Source of the DNA: Rhodobacterales bacterium UBA3089
GTDB taxonomy: Bacteria; Pseudomonadota; Alphaproteobacteria; Rhodobacterales; Rhodobacteraceae
Length of the DNA stretch: 21,978 nucleotides
Assembly: GCA_002367255.1 (NCBI GenBank)
Contig: DFBD01000167.1
Coordinates: 1-21,978 of the forward strand
Reading direction: 5' to 3'
Position numbers and translations under genes: made by a program. The notes beneath the pieces are model-generated. The model was not told where the DNA came from. It worked only from the letters and a program-made list of their open reading frames with translations, and did no database searches. Below are positions 15,938 to 21,978 of the stretch, piece after piece. The stretch's first letter is position 1; each line of letters begins with the position of its first letter.

Positions 15938-16546
15938 ATGGTACGCGGAAAACACAGAAAACTAAGCAATGACGATCACGAGGTCTGGTCAAAGGTCACC
16001 CAGACCGCCATTCCTCTGCATTCTGTGAAGCCCTTCAAGGCAACCTTCATACCGGAACCTGATTGTGTACCGGTGACACCGAAACCATCACGGCAAATGA
16101 TCCGCCCACTAACGCAAATCGGCGGGATGCACCCGGAGGCACGCGTGACCGTTAATTTGGCGCTCGATCCGATGAAGGCTAGCGAAAAGCCCGATTATCA
16201 AATGGACCGCAAGAATTTTGACCGTCTTCGCAAGGGCAAGATTAAACCAGACGCCCGACTAGATCTGCACGGAATGACCGCCGCACAGGCGCATTCGGAA
16301 TTAACCGCCTTTATCCATCGCAGTCATGCCGCTGGAAAACGGCTGGCACTGGTTATCACCGGTAAAGGTAATTCCACCCGTGCAGAGGAAGGCATCATGC
16401 CGACCCGTCAAGGCATTTTACGTCACAGCTTGCCGCATTGGCTGAACCGCCCTGATTTGAAGCCGAAGATATTGCAGATCACACCAGCCCACGCAAAACA
16501 TGGCGGTGGCGGAGCCTATTACGTTTATTTGCGTCGCACGCGATAA
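15938..16546 (+). CDS. Smr/MutS2-type domain protein
   Basis: 202 aa. A polar N-terminal half without recognisable domain is followed by a C-terminal Smr domain: LDLHGMT at 108-114, ITGKG at 140-144 and HGGGGAYYVYLRR at 188-200. Stand-alone Smr proteins are putative nucleases or nucleic-acid binders; the target of this one is unknown. The conserved DLHG and TGKG motifs, needed for nuclease activity in studied members, are intact. The start follows the Tim44-like stop by 9 bases, so they are probably co-transcribed. Confidence 0.88.
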   Translation: MVRGKHRKLSNDDHEVWSKVTQTAIPLHSVKPFKATFIPEPDCVPVTPKPSRQMIRPLTQIGGMHPEARVTVNLALDPMKASEKPDYQMDRKNFDRLRKGKIKPDARLDLHGMTAAQAHSELTAFIHRSHAAGKRLALVITGKGNSTRAEEGIMPTRQGILRHSLPHWLNRPDLKPKILQITPAHAKHGGGGAYYVYLRRTR

Positions 16547-16554
16547 CACATAAA

Positions 16555-16582
16555 AAGGCCCGCCGAATTAACGACGGACCTT
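16555..16582 (-). terminator. Terminator after the DUF2125 gene
   Basis: On the - strand AAGGTCCGTCG pairs along all 11 positions with CGGCGGGCCTT (two G-U pairs), loop TTAATT, followed by TTT. Read on the + strand the two wobble positions become A-C mismatches, so the stem favours - strand transcripts, although it also lies just after the Smr stop. Confidence 0.85.
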
Positions 16583-16602
16583 AAAAATTCATTTATCTCA
16601 GG

Positions 16603-18054
16603 TTACTGGATCGGCTGGCCATTCGCCAGAATACCATTTTCCGAGAATGTGATCTCGGAGATAAACTGATCAGCTTCGTCGCCCGGTTGGCCAAACGCCA
16701 TCATCATGCCTATCGCCATACCAGCCTGCATTTGATCCAGCAAACCAAGTGCCACCAATTGGTTCGCCAACGTAGTAACACCACGCATATCAATATTCAC
16801 AGCGCCCAGCGGCATCGGGATTGGCCCAGAATTGTCAAATGTCGCGGCCCCGTCCATCTGGATCGAAGCGCCTGCCAGTGACAACAGAACCTGATTAACA
16901 TCCAGACTGTGGATCGTTGCAGCCGATGTTGGATCTTCACCAGCCATTGCAGCCATCGCATCAAGTTGTACCAATGCCTCGATATCAATATCCAACTGTG
17001 CCGGATCACGCGAAATCGTCTTGCCTGGGTCAATCATCGACCATAGCCCTTCACCGATAACCAGATCGGCGAACAGTATATCGATAACCATTTCGGCTGG
17101 TGTCTCTGATGAACCGACGGGAACAACCAGCTTCATCGCCATCTCGCTCATTGCCATTTCGACAGGAGGAATCGGTAGATCCGGGCTAGGTGTCATAACT
17201 ATTTCAAACCCGTCAGCAAGTGCATCGTAGGTGATATTCCCGTCAATAACCTCGAACAAGAATGCGCTATCGCCAGACGTGCCTTCCATATCAAATGACA
17301 TACCTTCTGCTTGTGTTGTGCCCGTAAACGCGCTTGCGCCACTCGTCATTTTGAACATGCCGGACTTGCTGCCATCCAGATATCCAAGCATGTCTTCTTC
17401 GTCTTCCGGAACATCAAATTCAAATACCACAGATGTTGCAGCGGTTGTTTGATCTATAATCTGCGAATCCCCATCGATCGTGTAATCGTAGGCTACGTCC
17501 ATCTTCTCTGCATTAAACGACCCCTTAGCGAACATATCCTCGCTAGAAAACAACAGATCGAAATCTACCGCACCGAGGTCCACGAAAAGCTTGCGTAAAA
17601 CCGCGCTATCTGGATCACCGCCATTAATAACAAATTCGTCAGCCGAGAATGTAACTGTTACGTCTTCAGTGCTCATCGCCTCGCGCAGCAAACCGTTCGT
17701 GGTCAGTTCTAACTCTGAAGACTGAATTTCGAACGAGAACTCGACGCCTTCTTCCTGGCCCGTAACATCAATAGTGTCGGAAACGGTGAAAGTAACATCG
17801 AAACCCGACGGCACACCTTTCAGCCAATCCATCGACATTGTAAACTCGCCTTCAGGCGCAGCGATTACCAAATCGGTGTATTCAACAGCACCATCCGAAC
17901 CAATGATTCGTTCGTCATAAGAAATTTCGGTACCATCATCCATCATGCCGCGTACAACCAGATCGAGCGTTGTTTCCAACTGGTTTTGCGCCGCGGCATA
18001 AGACGCACTGCTTACAATTGCGACGGTGGTAAAAGCTGTTACTAGTTTTTTCAT
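16603..18054 (-). CDS. DUF2125-type exported protein, function unknown
   Basis: 483 aa from ATG 18054, with GGGGA 8 bases upstream. A TTG at 18072 could add six residues but overlaps this site. Residues 1-23 form a signal peptide ending in ASYAAAQ. The rest is beta-rich, acidic and methionine-rich. The segment LWSMIDPGKTISRDPAQLDIDIEA near 355-380 is the recognisable part of the DUF2125 family known from Rhodobacterales. Met clusters (MSEMAMK, MQAGMAIGMMMAFGQ) may be structural or metal/oxidant related; that is speculation. It is expected in the periplasm or at the cell envelope. It ends at a strong terminator and follows the SH3 gene by 110 bases, with no clear promoter seen. Confidence 0.75.
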   Translation of the reverse strand: MKKLVTAFTTVAIVSSASYAAAQNQLETTLDLVVRGMMDDGTEISYDERIIGSDGAVEYTDLVIAAPEGEFTMSMDWLKGVPSGFDVTFTVSDTIDVTGQEEGVEFSFEIQSSELELTTNGLLREAMSTEDVTVTFSADEFVINGGDPDSAVLRKLFVDLGAVDFDLLFSSEDMFAKGSFNAEKMDVAYDYTIDGDSQIIDQTTAATSVVFEFDVPEDEEDMLGYLDGSKSGMFKMTSGASAFTGTTQAEGMSFDMEGTSGDSAFLFEVIDGNITYDALADGFEIVMTPSPDLPIPPVEMAMSEMAMKLVVPVGSSETPAEMVIDILFADLVIGEGLWSMIDPGKTISRDPAQLDIDIEALVQLDAMAAMAGEDPTSAATIHSLDVNQVLLSLAGASIQMDGAATFDNSGPIPMPLGAVNIDMRGVTTLANQLVALGLLDQMQAGMAIGMMMAFGQPGDEADQFISEITFSENGILANGQPIQ

Positions 18055-18164
18055 CTCAAAAATCCCCAACAATAAATAGAATCTGCGCGAAGATTATCCG
18101 CGACAAGCATTATGGGCAATAGCCAAGCAGGTGAATAGATTAGCATAGACTTTCGAGCAAACAC

Positions 18165-18695
18165 CTATTCGCGAATTTCTGCCGCTCCTACACCCCAGAT
18201 CTCGGATTTTACAACCCAGCCCTTGAACCCGCCTGTCTCGATTTGACACCAATCGGGCAAACACGTTCCAACTGACGCAATCACACCTTTTTCCGCCAAA
18301 GCAATAGTACGCGAGGTTTCGCCAGGTTCAGCGTGCAGCGGAATGCGCTGCCCCTGAATTACAACTGTCCGGTGACCGCTAAGTAGCGAATAATGTATCC
18401 AGCCTCCGACGTTGTCTTGATCGCGCACACGTCGCCAATGCTCAAATTCGGCGGTAATCTGCAAGGGCGTGCCACGATGCATCAACACCCAGTCGATACG
18501 GTGTGATTGGCTCGGCCCGCGGCGAACATTGGCTTTTACACCCTTCAAGCTGACAAAACGCGGCAACGGCAGGTTGGTAACAGGGCCAAGGGTTGCGCCA
18601 GATGTTTGCTGCGCGGTTGCAAGGGGCGCACCCACACCAAAGGAAATCGCCAGAATAATGACGGCTCGCAACAAATGTCGCATGGGTTTCCACAT
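18165..18695 (-). CDS. Exported SH3-like domain protein
   Basis: 176 aa. An N-terminal hydrophobic segment followed by PLATAQ looks like a cleavable signal peptide. Two bacterial SH3-like repeats follow: one with VSLKGVKANVRRGPSQSHR and GWIHYSLLSG, the second with IPLHAEPGETSRTIALAEKG and GWVVKSEIWGV. Such domains usually bind peptidoglycan or the cell envelope. ATG 18695 has AGG 8 bases upstream; ATG 18683 is also possible; an in-frame ATG at 18770 would add 25 polar residues ahead of the signal peptide and is disfavoured. Cysteines in TCLPDWCQIE may form a disulfide. It is divergent from the dehydrogenase gene. Confidence 0.82.
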   Translation of the reverse strand: MWKPMRHLLRAVIILAISFGVGAPLATAQQTSGATLGPVTNLPLPRFVSLKGVKANVRRGPSQSHRIDWVLMHRGTPLQITAEFEHWRRVRDQDNVGGWIHYSLLSGHRTVVIQGQRIPLHAEPGETSRTIALAEKGVIASVGTCLPDWCQIETGGFKGWVVKSEIWGVGAAEIRE

Positions 18696-18809
18696 AATAT
18701 ACGCCTGTATTTTGCTTGCATCGCGAAGTTTGGCATTTTTGCCATTCCCCCGCCGTTCCTTTGCTGCCATGTTAGCACAAAGTTTTCAACCCGAGGACGT
18801 AAAAGCAAT

Positions 18810-19796
18810 ATGACAAACGTACCCCTGAAAGTTATCGTAACTCGCCGTCTGCCAGAACCAGTGGAGACCCGCCTGCGCGAACTTTTTGATGTCGAGCTGA
18901 ACGAGACAGACGAAAAGATGGACGATGAAGCTTTAACCGACGCAATCAGGCGTGCCGATGTTCTGGTGCCAACGCTAGGGGATACGATCGACCAAAAGAT
19001 GTTGGCACATGCTGGCGATAACTTGCGTCTGATCGCGAACTACGGTGCAGGTTTCGATCACATTGATGTGCAAACAGCACTTCAGCGTGGGATTATGGTT
19101 TCAAATACTCCGGGCGTTTTGACAGAAGATACCGCCGATATGACGATGGCGATGATATTGGCCGTACCGCGTCGCCTTCGCGAAGGCACAATGATGATGC
19201 AACAAGGCGATTGGCAAGGCTGGTCGCCAACCGCACTGATGGGACACCGGATTGGCGGTAAGCGTCTTGGTATCCTGGGCATGGGCCGGATTGGTCAGGC
19301 CGTGGCAGCCCGTGCAAAAGCGTTTGGCTTGCAGGTCCATTACCATAATCGCCGCCGCTTGCATCAAGACACCGAGGCCACGTTGGAGGCAACCTATTGG
19401 GAAAGCCTCGATCAAATGCTGGCGCGGGTTGATATCTTGTCGATCCACTGTCCGCACACCCCCGGTACGTTCCATTTGCTGAACGCCCGTCGGTTGAAGC
19501 TAATGAAACCGAGCGCGTTTATCATCAACACGGCCCGTGGCGAAATTGTTGACGAAAACGCCCTAACGCGAATGCTGCGCGCAGGCGAACTTGCAGGCGC
19601 TGGACTGGACGTTTTCGAACACGGCAATGATATTAACCCAAGGTTAAAGGGTTTGGACAACGTTTTGCTACTACCCCACATGGGGTCCGCAACAATCGAG
19701 GGCCGGATCGAGATGGGTGAAAAAGTTATCATCAACATCAAAACCTTCGCCGACGGACACCGCCCACCGGATCAAGTCGTGCCGAGCATGCTTTAA
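18810..19796 (+). CDS. D-2-hydroxyacid dehydrogenase (glyoxylate/hydroxypyruvate reductase type)
   Basis: 328 aa from ATG 18810. NAD(P)-binding loop GMGRIG at 157-162, followed by catalytic residues Arg243 (NTARGE), Glu270 (GLDVFE) and His290 (LLPHMGSAT). NYGAGFDHIDV near 77-87 is the substrate-loop motif of the family. The closest annotations would be D-glycerate dehydrogenase/glyoxylate reductase; the substrate is inferred only. The NRRR after the second beta strand (about 180-183), rather than Asp, suggests NADPH preference. The open frame runs upstream to 18507, but this overlaps the SH3 gene and is unrelated to the family. GAGG lies 13 bases before the ATG, longer than ideal. Confidence 0.9.
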   Translation: MTNVPLKVIVTRRLPEPVETRLRELFDVELNETDEKMDDEALTDAIRRADVLVPTLGDTIDQKMLAHAGDNLRLIANYGAGFDHIDVQTALQRGIMVSNTPGVLTEDTADMTMAMILAVPRRLREGTMMMQQGDWQGWSPTALMGHRIGGKRLGILGMGRIGQAVAARAKAFGLQVHYHNRRRLHQDTEATLEATYWESLDQMLARVDILSIHCPHTPGTFHLLNARRLKLMKPSAFIINTARGEIVDENALTRMLRAGELAGAGLDVFEHGNDINPRLKGLDNVLLLPHMGSATIEGRIEMGEKVIINIKTFADGHRPPDQVVPSML

Positions 19797-19815
19797 CGCC
19801 CTAAACTTGCGTTAA
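19793..19815. repeat. Inverted repeat across the convergent gene ends
   Basis: TTAACGC (19793-19799) and GCGTTAA (19809-19815) are perfect 7-bp arms with a 9-base loop. The element includes the dehydrogenase TAA and the TAG of the UbiH-family gene, which are only 4 bases apart. It could be a weak bidirectional 3' hairpin; there is no T-run. Confidence 0.4.
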
Positions 19816-20982
19816 TTGACGGGTAATCATTTGTTTGACGGGTGGTAAAACATTACCAACACGTAAAGCAGCCCTTCGAAATACCCGCCCAGGAACAGTC
19901 GTGTCCGTATACAAACGCACCAACGCATTTGTTCCCAGATATAACGGTCGCGCAATACGCCGATGCTTGGATTCATAGTTCTTTAACACCCAAGATGCCC
20001 CGATGTCTGACCCGTCATCAAGCGCAGCGCGAATTTCTGTTGCCAGAATAGTCGCACCTGTTAACCCGAGGTTAAACCCATGTGCGGTCACTGGGTGCAT
20101 ACCTACTGCGGCATCTCCAACTACTGCAAACCGCGTTTTAACGAACTGTTTCGCAAAAACCCCGACCAGAGGGTATGGGTGTCGCCTGGAAACCAGTGAC
20201 ATTTCGCCCAATTGCCCACCAAACCGCCGTTGAATGTCGGCAGCAAATATCTCCGGCGGCATATTCATAACTGTTTCAGCTTTATCAGTCGTCAATGTAA
20301 CAACAACCGAGGATTTGTTGCCGTGCATCGGCAGAATCGCAAGTGTCTGGTCGTAGTGAAAACACTCAACCGCGGTATCATTGTGCGAGATCGTGTGTTC
20401 CATTTCGCAAACAATCACCACGCGCCCAAAATCTGTCATCGAGGATGAAATTCCCATCTTCCGACGCGTCTCGGAAAAACGACTATCTGCAGATATCACC
20501 AATGGCGCACCAAGTTCAGTTCCGTCTTTTAGTGTGACCTTGCCCGCAGTCGTGTTGGTTTCAACTCCAATAACCTCAGCCTCGGTCATGATGGTGATGT
20601 TTGGTAAACCTTTGACCACATTATAAGCCGCCTGCCGGATGATATGGTTGGGAATGATGTGTCCCAGATAATCCCGGGAGGTGTTCGCGCTGGCGAAATG
20701 CAACGCATAGGGGGACTTGCCGTTAACCACTTTGGCATCACGGATAGTTCCGACCTCTGTTTCAGAAATATGGTCCCACATCCCCAAGTCCCGCATTGTT
20801 TTTTCTGAAGAATGCGTTAGTGCGATATCCCTGCCGTCCTCTGGCGGATTAGCCAAAATATGCTCAAGCTGGCGTTCCAGTAAAACAACCTGAAGACCGG
20901 TGTCTGACAGGCTGCGCGCAAAGCTAAGACCAGCAGGGCCAGCACCGATTATGATGATGTCGTATTGATCTTGCGGGGTCAC
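19801..20982 (-). CDS. UbiH/Coq6-family FAD-dependent hydroxylase (possibly UbiM-like)
   Basis: 393 aa from GTG 20982. FAD motif GAGPAG at 13-18, DGRDIALTHSS near 49-59, ISADSRFSETRRKMGI near 163-178, and GDAAVGMHPVTAHGFNLGL at 289-307. The family hydroxylates the ubiquinone ring. The usual GDAAH has Val for His, and HG replaces the common QG; this resembles the UbiM branch, but I cannot confirm the subgroup. The start is chosen because AAGGAG (20996-20991) is 8 bases from GTG 20982 and overlaps the earlier in-frame GTG at 20991. A perfect FNR-type box lies about 60 bp upstream. The gene follows moeB by roughly 60-70 bases and converges on the dehydrogenase gene. Confidence 0.85.
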   Translation of the reverse strand: MTPQDQYDIIIIGAGPAGLSFARSLSDTGLQVVLLERQLEHILANPPEDGRDIALTHSSEKTMRDLGMWDHISETEVGTIRDAKVVNGKSPYALHFASANTSRDYLGHIIPNHIIRQAAYNVVKGLPNITIMTEAEVIGVETNTTAGKVTLKDGTELGAPLVISADSRFSETRRKMGISSSMTDFGRVVIVCEMEHTISHNDTAVECFHYDQTLAILPMHGNKSSVVVTLTTDKAETVMNMPPEIFAADIQRRFGGQLGEMSLVSRRHPYPLVGVFAKQFVKTRFAVVGDAAVGMHPVTAHGFNLGLTGATILATEIRAALDDGSDIGASWVLKNYESKHRRIARPLYLGTNALVRLYTDTTVPGRVFRRAALRVGNVLPPVKQMITRQLTQV

Positions 20983-21043
20983 GAGGCGCACTCCTTAACT
21001 CTTCAGTAAGAAAAGAAAAGTAACACTTATCAAGCTCATTGCA

Positions 21044-21057
21044 TTGATGCATATCAA
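21044..21057. promoter_or_regulatory. FNR/FnrL-type box upstream of the UbiH-family gene
   Basis: TTGATGCATATCAA is an exact TTGAT-N4-ATCAA palindrome. It overlaps the moeB stop codon and is centred about 60-70 bp from the UbiH-family start. Class II FNR activation would put the transcription start near 21009. No convincing -10 is seen there; a GATAAG is present at 21031-21026 but its spacing to the box is not standard. Confidence 0.6.
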
Positions 21058-21806
21058 GAATGGTTGCCGCAAACCGGACATTTGGAGTTGGCAGCCAGTT
21101 TGAATTTGCGTGTCTCGCCGTAAAGCGCGTCGAATATCAACATTTGACCACGCAGGCTTTCGCCTGCACCCGTGATAAATTTTATCGCTTCGCCCGCCAT
21201 CATAGACCCCATTACACCTGCCAACGCCCCCATCACGCCAGCTTCGGAACACGACGGCGCTAAACCATCGGCGGGGCGTTCGGGAAATACGCAAGCATAA
21301 CAGGGGCCGCCGTTTGCGGGGTCGTAAAGGCTAATCTGGCCTTCCCACTGGCTCATTGCGGCTGAGATTAGGGGTTTGTTAAGGGATACGCATATTTCGT
21401 TAATCAAATACCGCGTGTCAAAATTATCTGATCCATCCAGCACCAGATCGTACCCGGCGACAATATCAGCGGCGTTTTCAGAGGTAATTCTGGTTTGGTG
21501 CGGTTCAATAGTTGCGTGAGGGTTAATACGCCCAACAGCCTCGATCGCGGATGTGACCTTTGGCATCCCAATACTTTCAGTGGAATGCAAAACCTGCCGT
21601 TGGAGATTGGAAAGGCTAACAATGTCATCGTCCACCACGCCCATAACGCCAACACCCGCCGCCGCGAGATACATTAATACTGGCGATCCAAGCCCCCCCG
21701 CGCCAATAACCAGCACCCGTGCCTTGCGAAGTTTCTGCTGCCCCGCTCCGCCGATTTCGCGCAAAACGATATGACGAGCGTAGCGTTCTAGTTCTTCAGC
21801 TTCCAT
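21054..21806 (-). CDS. MoeB/ThiF-family adenylyltransferase (E1-like)
   Basis: 250 aa from ATG 21806. ERYARHIVLREIGGAGQQ leads into the ATP-binding GAGGLGS at 35-41. Asp59-61, Arg70-Gln71, Lys83 and the DGSDNFDTRY segment (124-133) follow. LAPSCSEAGVMG (Cys186) and zinc ligands CYAC (169, 172) and CPVC (243, 246) are intact. The family adenylates the C-terminal glycine of MoaD or ThiS-like sulfur carriers, for molybdopterin or thiamine synthesis; there is no mo- or thi- neighbour to decide. GGGAGG is 6 bases from ATG 21806 and 3 from ATG 21809, so the second is preferred. Confidence 0.93.
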   Translation of the reverse strand: MEAEELERYARHIVLREIGGAGQQKLRKARVLVIGAGGLGSPVLMYLAAAGVGVMGVVDDDIVSLSNLQRQVLHSTESIGMPKVTSAIEAVGRINPHATIEPHQTRITSENAADIVAGYDLVLDGSDNFDTRYLINEICVSLNKPLISAAMSQWEGQISLYDPANGGPCYACVFPERPADGLAPSCSEAGVMGALAGVMGSMMAGEAIKFITGAGESLRGQMLIFDALYGETRKFKLAANSKCPVCGNHS

Positions 21807-21978
21807 CATTTCCCTCCCGCATCCGCGTTTTCCGACGTATCCACCAGATCAACAACCCGTATCCAATTACCGGAGACATCCACAATAGGACGCGGCCCCA
21901 AAAACCGAAGCTATCGGCGATTCTGATACGAAAGATATTCTCTGACGGCAGAAATTGCGAGCCTATGATTGTTGAAAA
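21797..21978 (-). CDS. Unidentified membrane protein, 3' end only (partial)
   Basis: The only open - strand frame in this end of the window runs from its edge to a TGA at 21799-21797, overlapping the moeB start by about 10 bases. About 60 residues are visible, ending in one hydrophobic segment (VLLWMSPVIGYGLLIWWI) and a basic tail (RRKTRMRE), as in a membrane protein with a cytoplasmic C-terminus. No family could be recognised. The overlap and shared strand suggest co-transcription with moeB. Confidence 0.5.

Noticed and set aside
18507..18809. N-terminal extension of the 2-hydroxyacid dehydrogenase frame
   Set aside because: It overlaps the divergent SH3-domain gene, and its residues have no similarity to the family, which begins at the ATG at 18810.
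1..21978. tRNA, rRNA, CRISPR, transposon, prophage or defence genes
   Set aside because: Searched by eye on both strands; nothing beyond the listed housekeeping genes and short regulatory elements was seen.

Overview
The window looks like the chromosomal replication-origin neighbourhood of an alphaproteobacterium, most likely Rhodobacterales (Roseobacter group) with moderate GC. The assignment rests on gene content and order: mnmE-mnmG-rsmG-parA-parB, rho-hemJ-hemE, then a regulator/maf/aroE/coaE/dnaQ operon, secB, fxsA, a Tim44-like protein, an Smr protein and a DUF2125 exported protein. No rRNA, tRNA, CRISPR array, insertion sequence or prophage gene was seen. Coding density is very high, and all but one of the identified genes are common alphaproteobacterial families.

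Left part (1-10193). The end of a RidA-family gene is followed by hemW and a DUF454 membrane protein gene on the + strand. These meet a long - strand block end to end. That block reads, in transcription order, hemE-hemJ, then rho (own candidate promoter and a strong intrinsic terminator), then mnmE-mnmG-rsmG-parA-parB, which are tightly packed or overlapping. Two perfect copies of the ParB site parS (TGTTTCACGTGAAACA) lie inside this block, one over the start of mnmG and one in the 5' part of rsmG. A degenerate copy lies in hemW. A perfect 10-bp inverted repeat lies just ahead of parA.

Centre (10194-10522). The only gene-free stretch above 300 bp lies between hemE and the PPDK-regulator gene. 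It holds a 19-bp all-A/T run and at least seven DnaA-box-like 9-mers, three of them perfect TTATNCACA. In Caulobacter and Rickettsia the hemE/RP001-homologue interval is the known or proposed origin, so this is called oriC. Genes on both sides point away from it.

Right part (10523-21978). A + strand operon (PPDK regulator, maf, aroE, coaE, dnaQ; three 4-bp ATGA overlaps and one zero gap) ends at a shared hairpin facing secB. Then come secB and fxsA (-), a Tim44-like gene and an Smr gene (+), a terminator, a methionine-rich DUF2125 exported protein and an SH3-domain exported protein (-), a 2-hydroxyacid dehydrogenase (+), and a UbiH-family hydroxylase and MoeB/ThiF adenylyltransferase (-). The window ends in the 3' end of an unidentified membrane protein gene. 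A perfect FNR-type box (TTGAT-N4-ATCAA) sits at the end of moeB, upstream of the UbiH-family gene.

Taken together, the window combines origin, partition system (parA, parB, parS), tRNA-wobble modification (mnmE/mnmG), 16S methylation, late heme synthesis and central housekeeping. I found no convincing new multi-gene system. The most informative non-coding signals are the origin, the parS sites embedded in genes, the parA-proximal inverted repeat and the FNR box.
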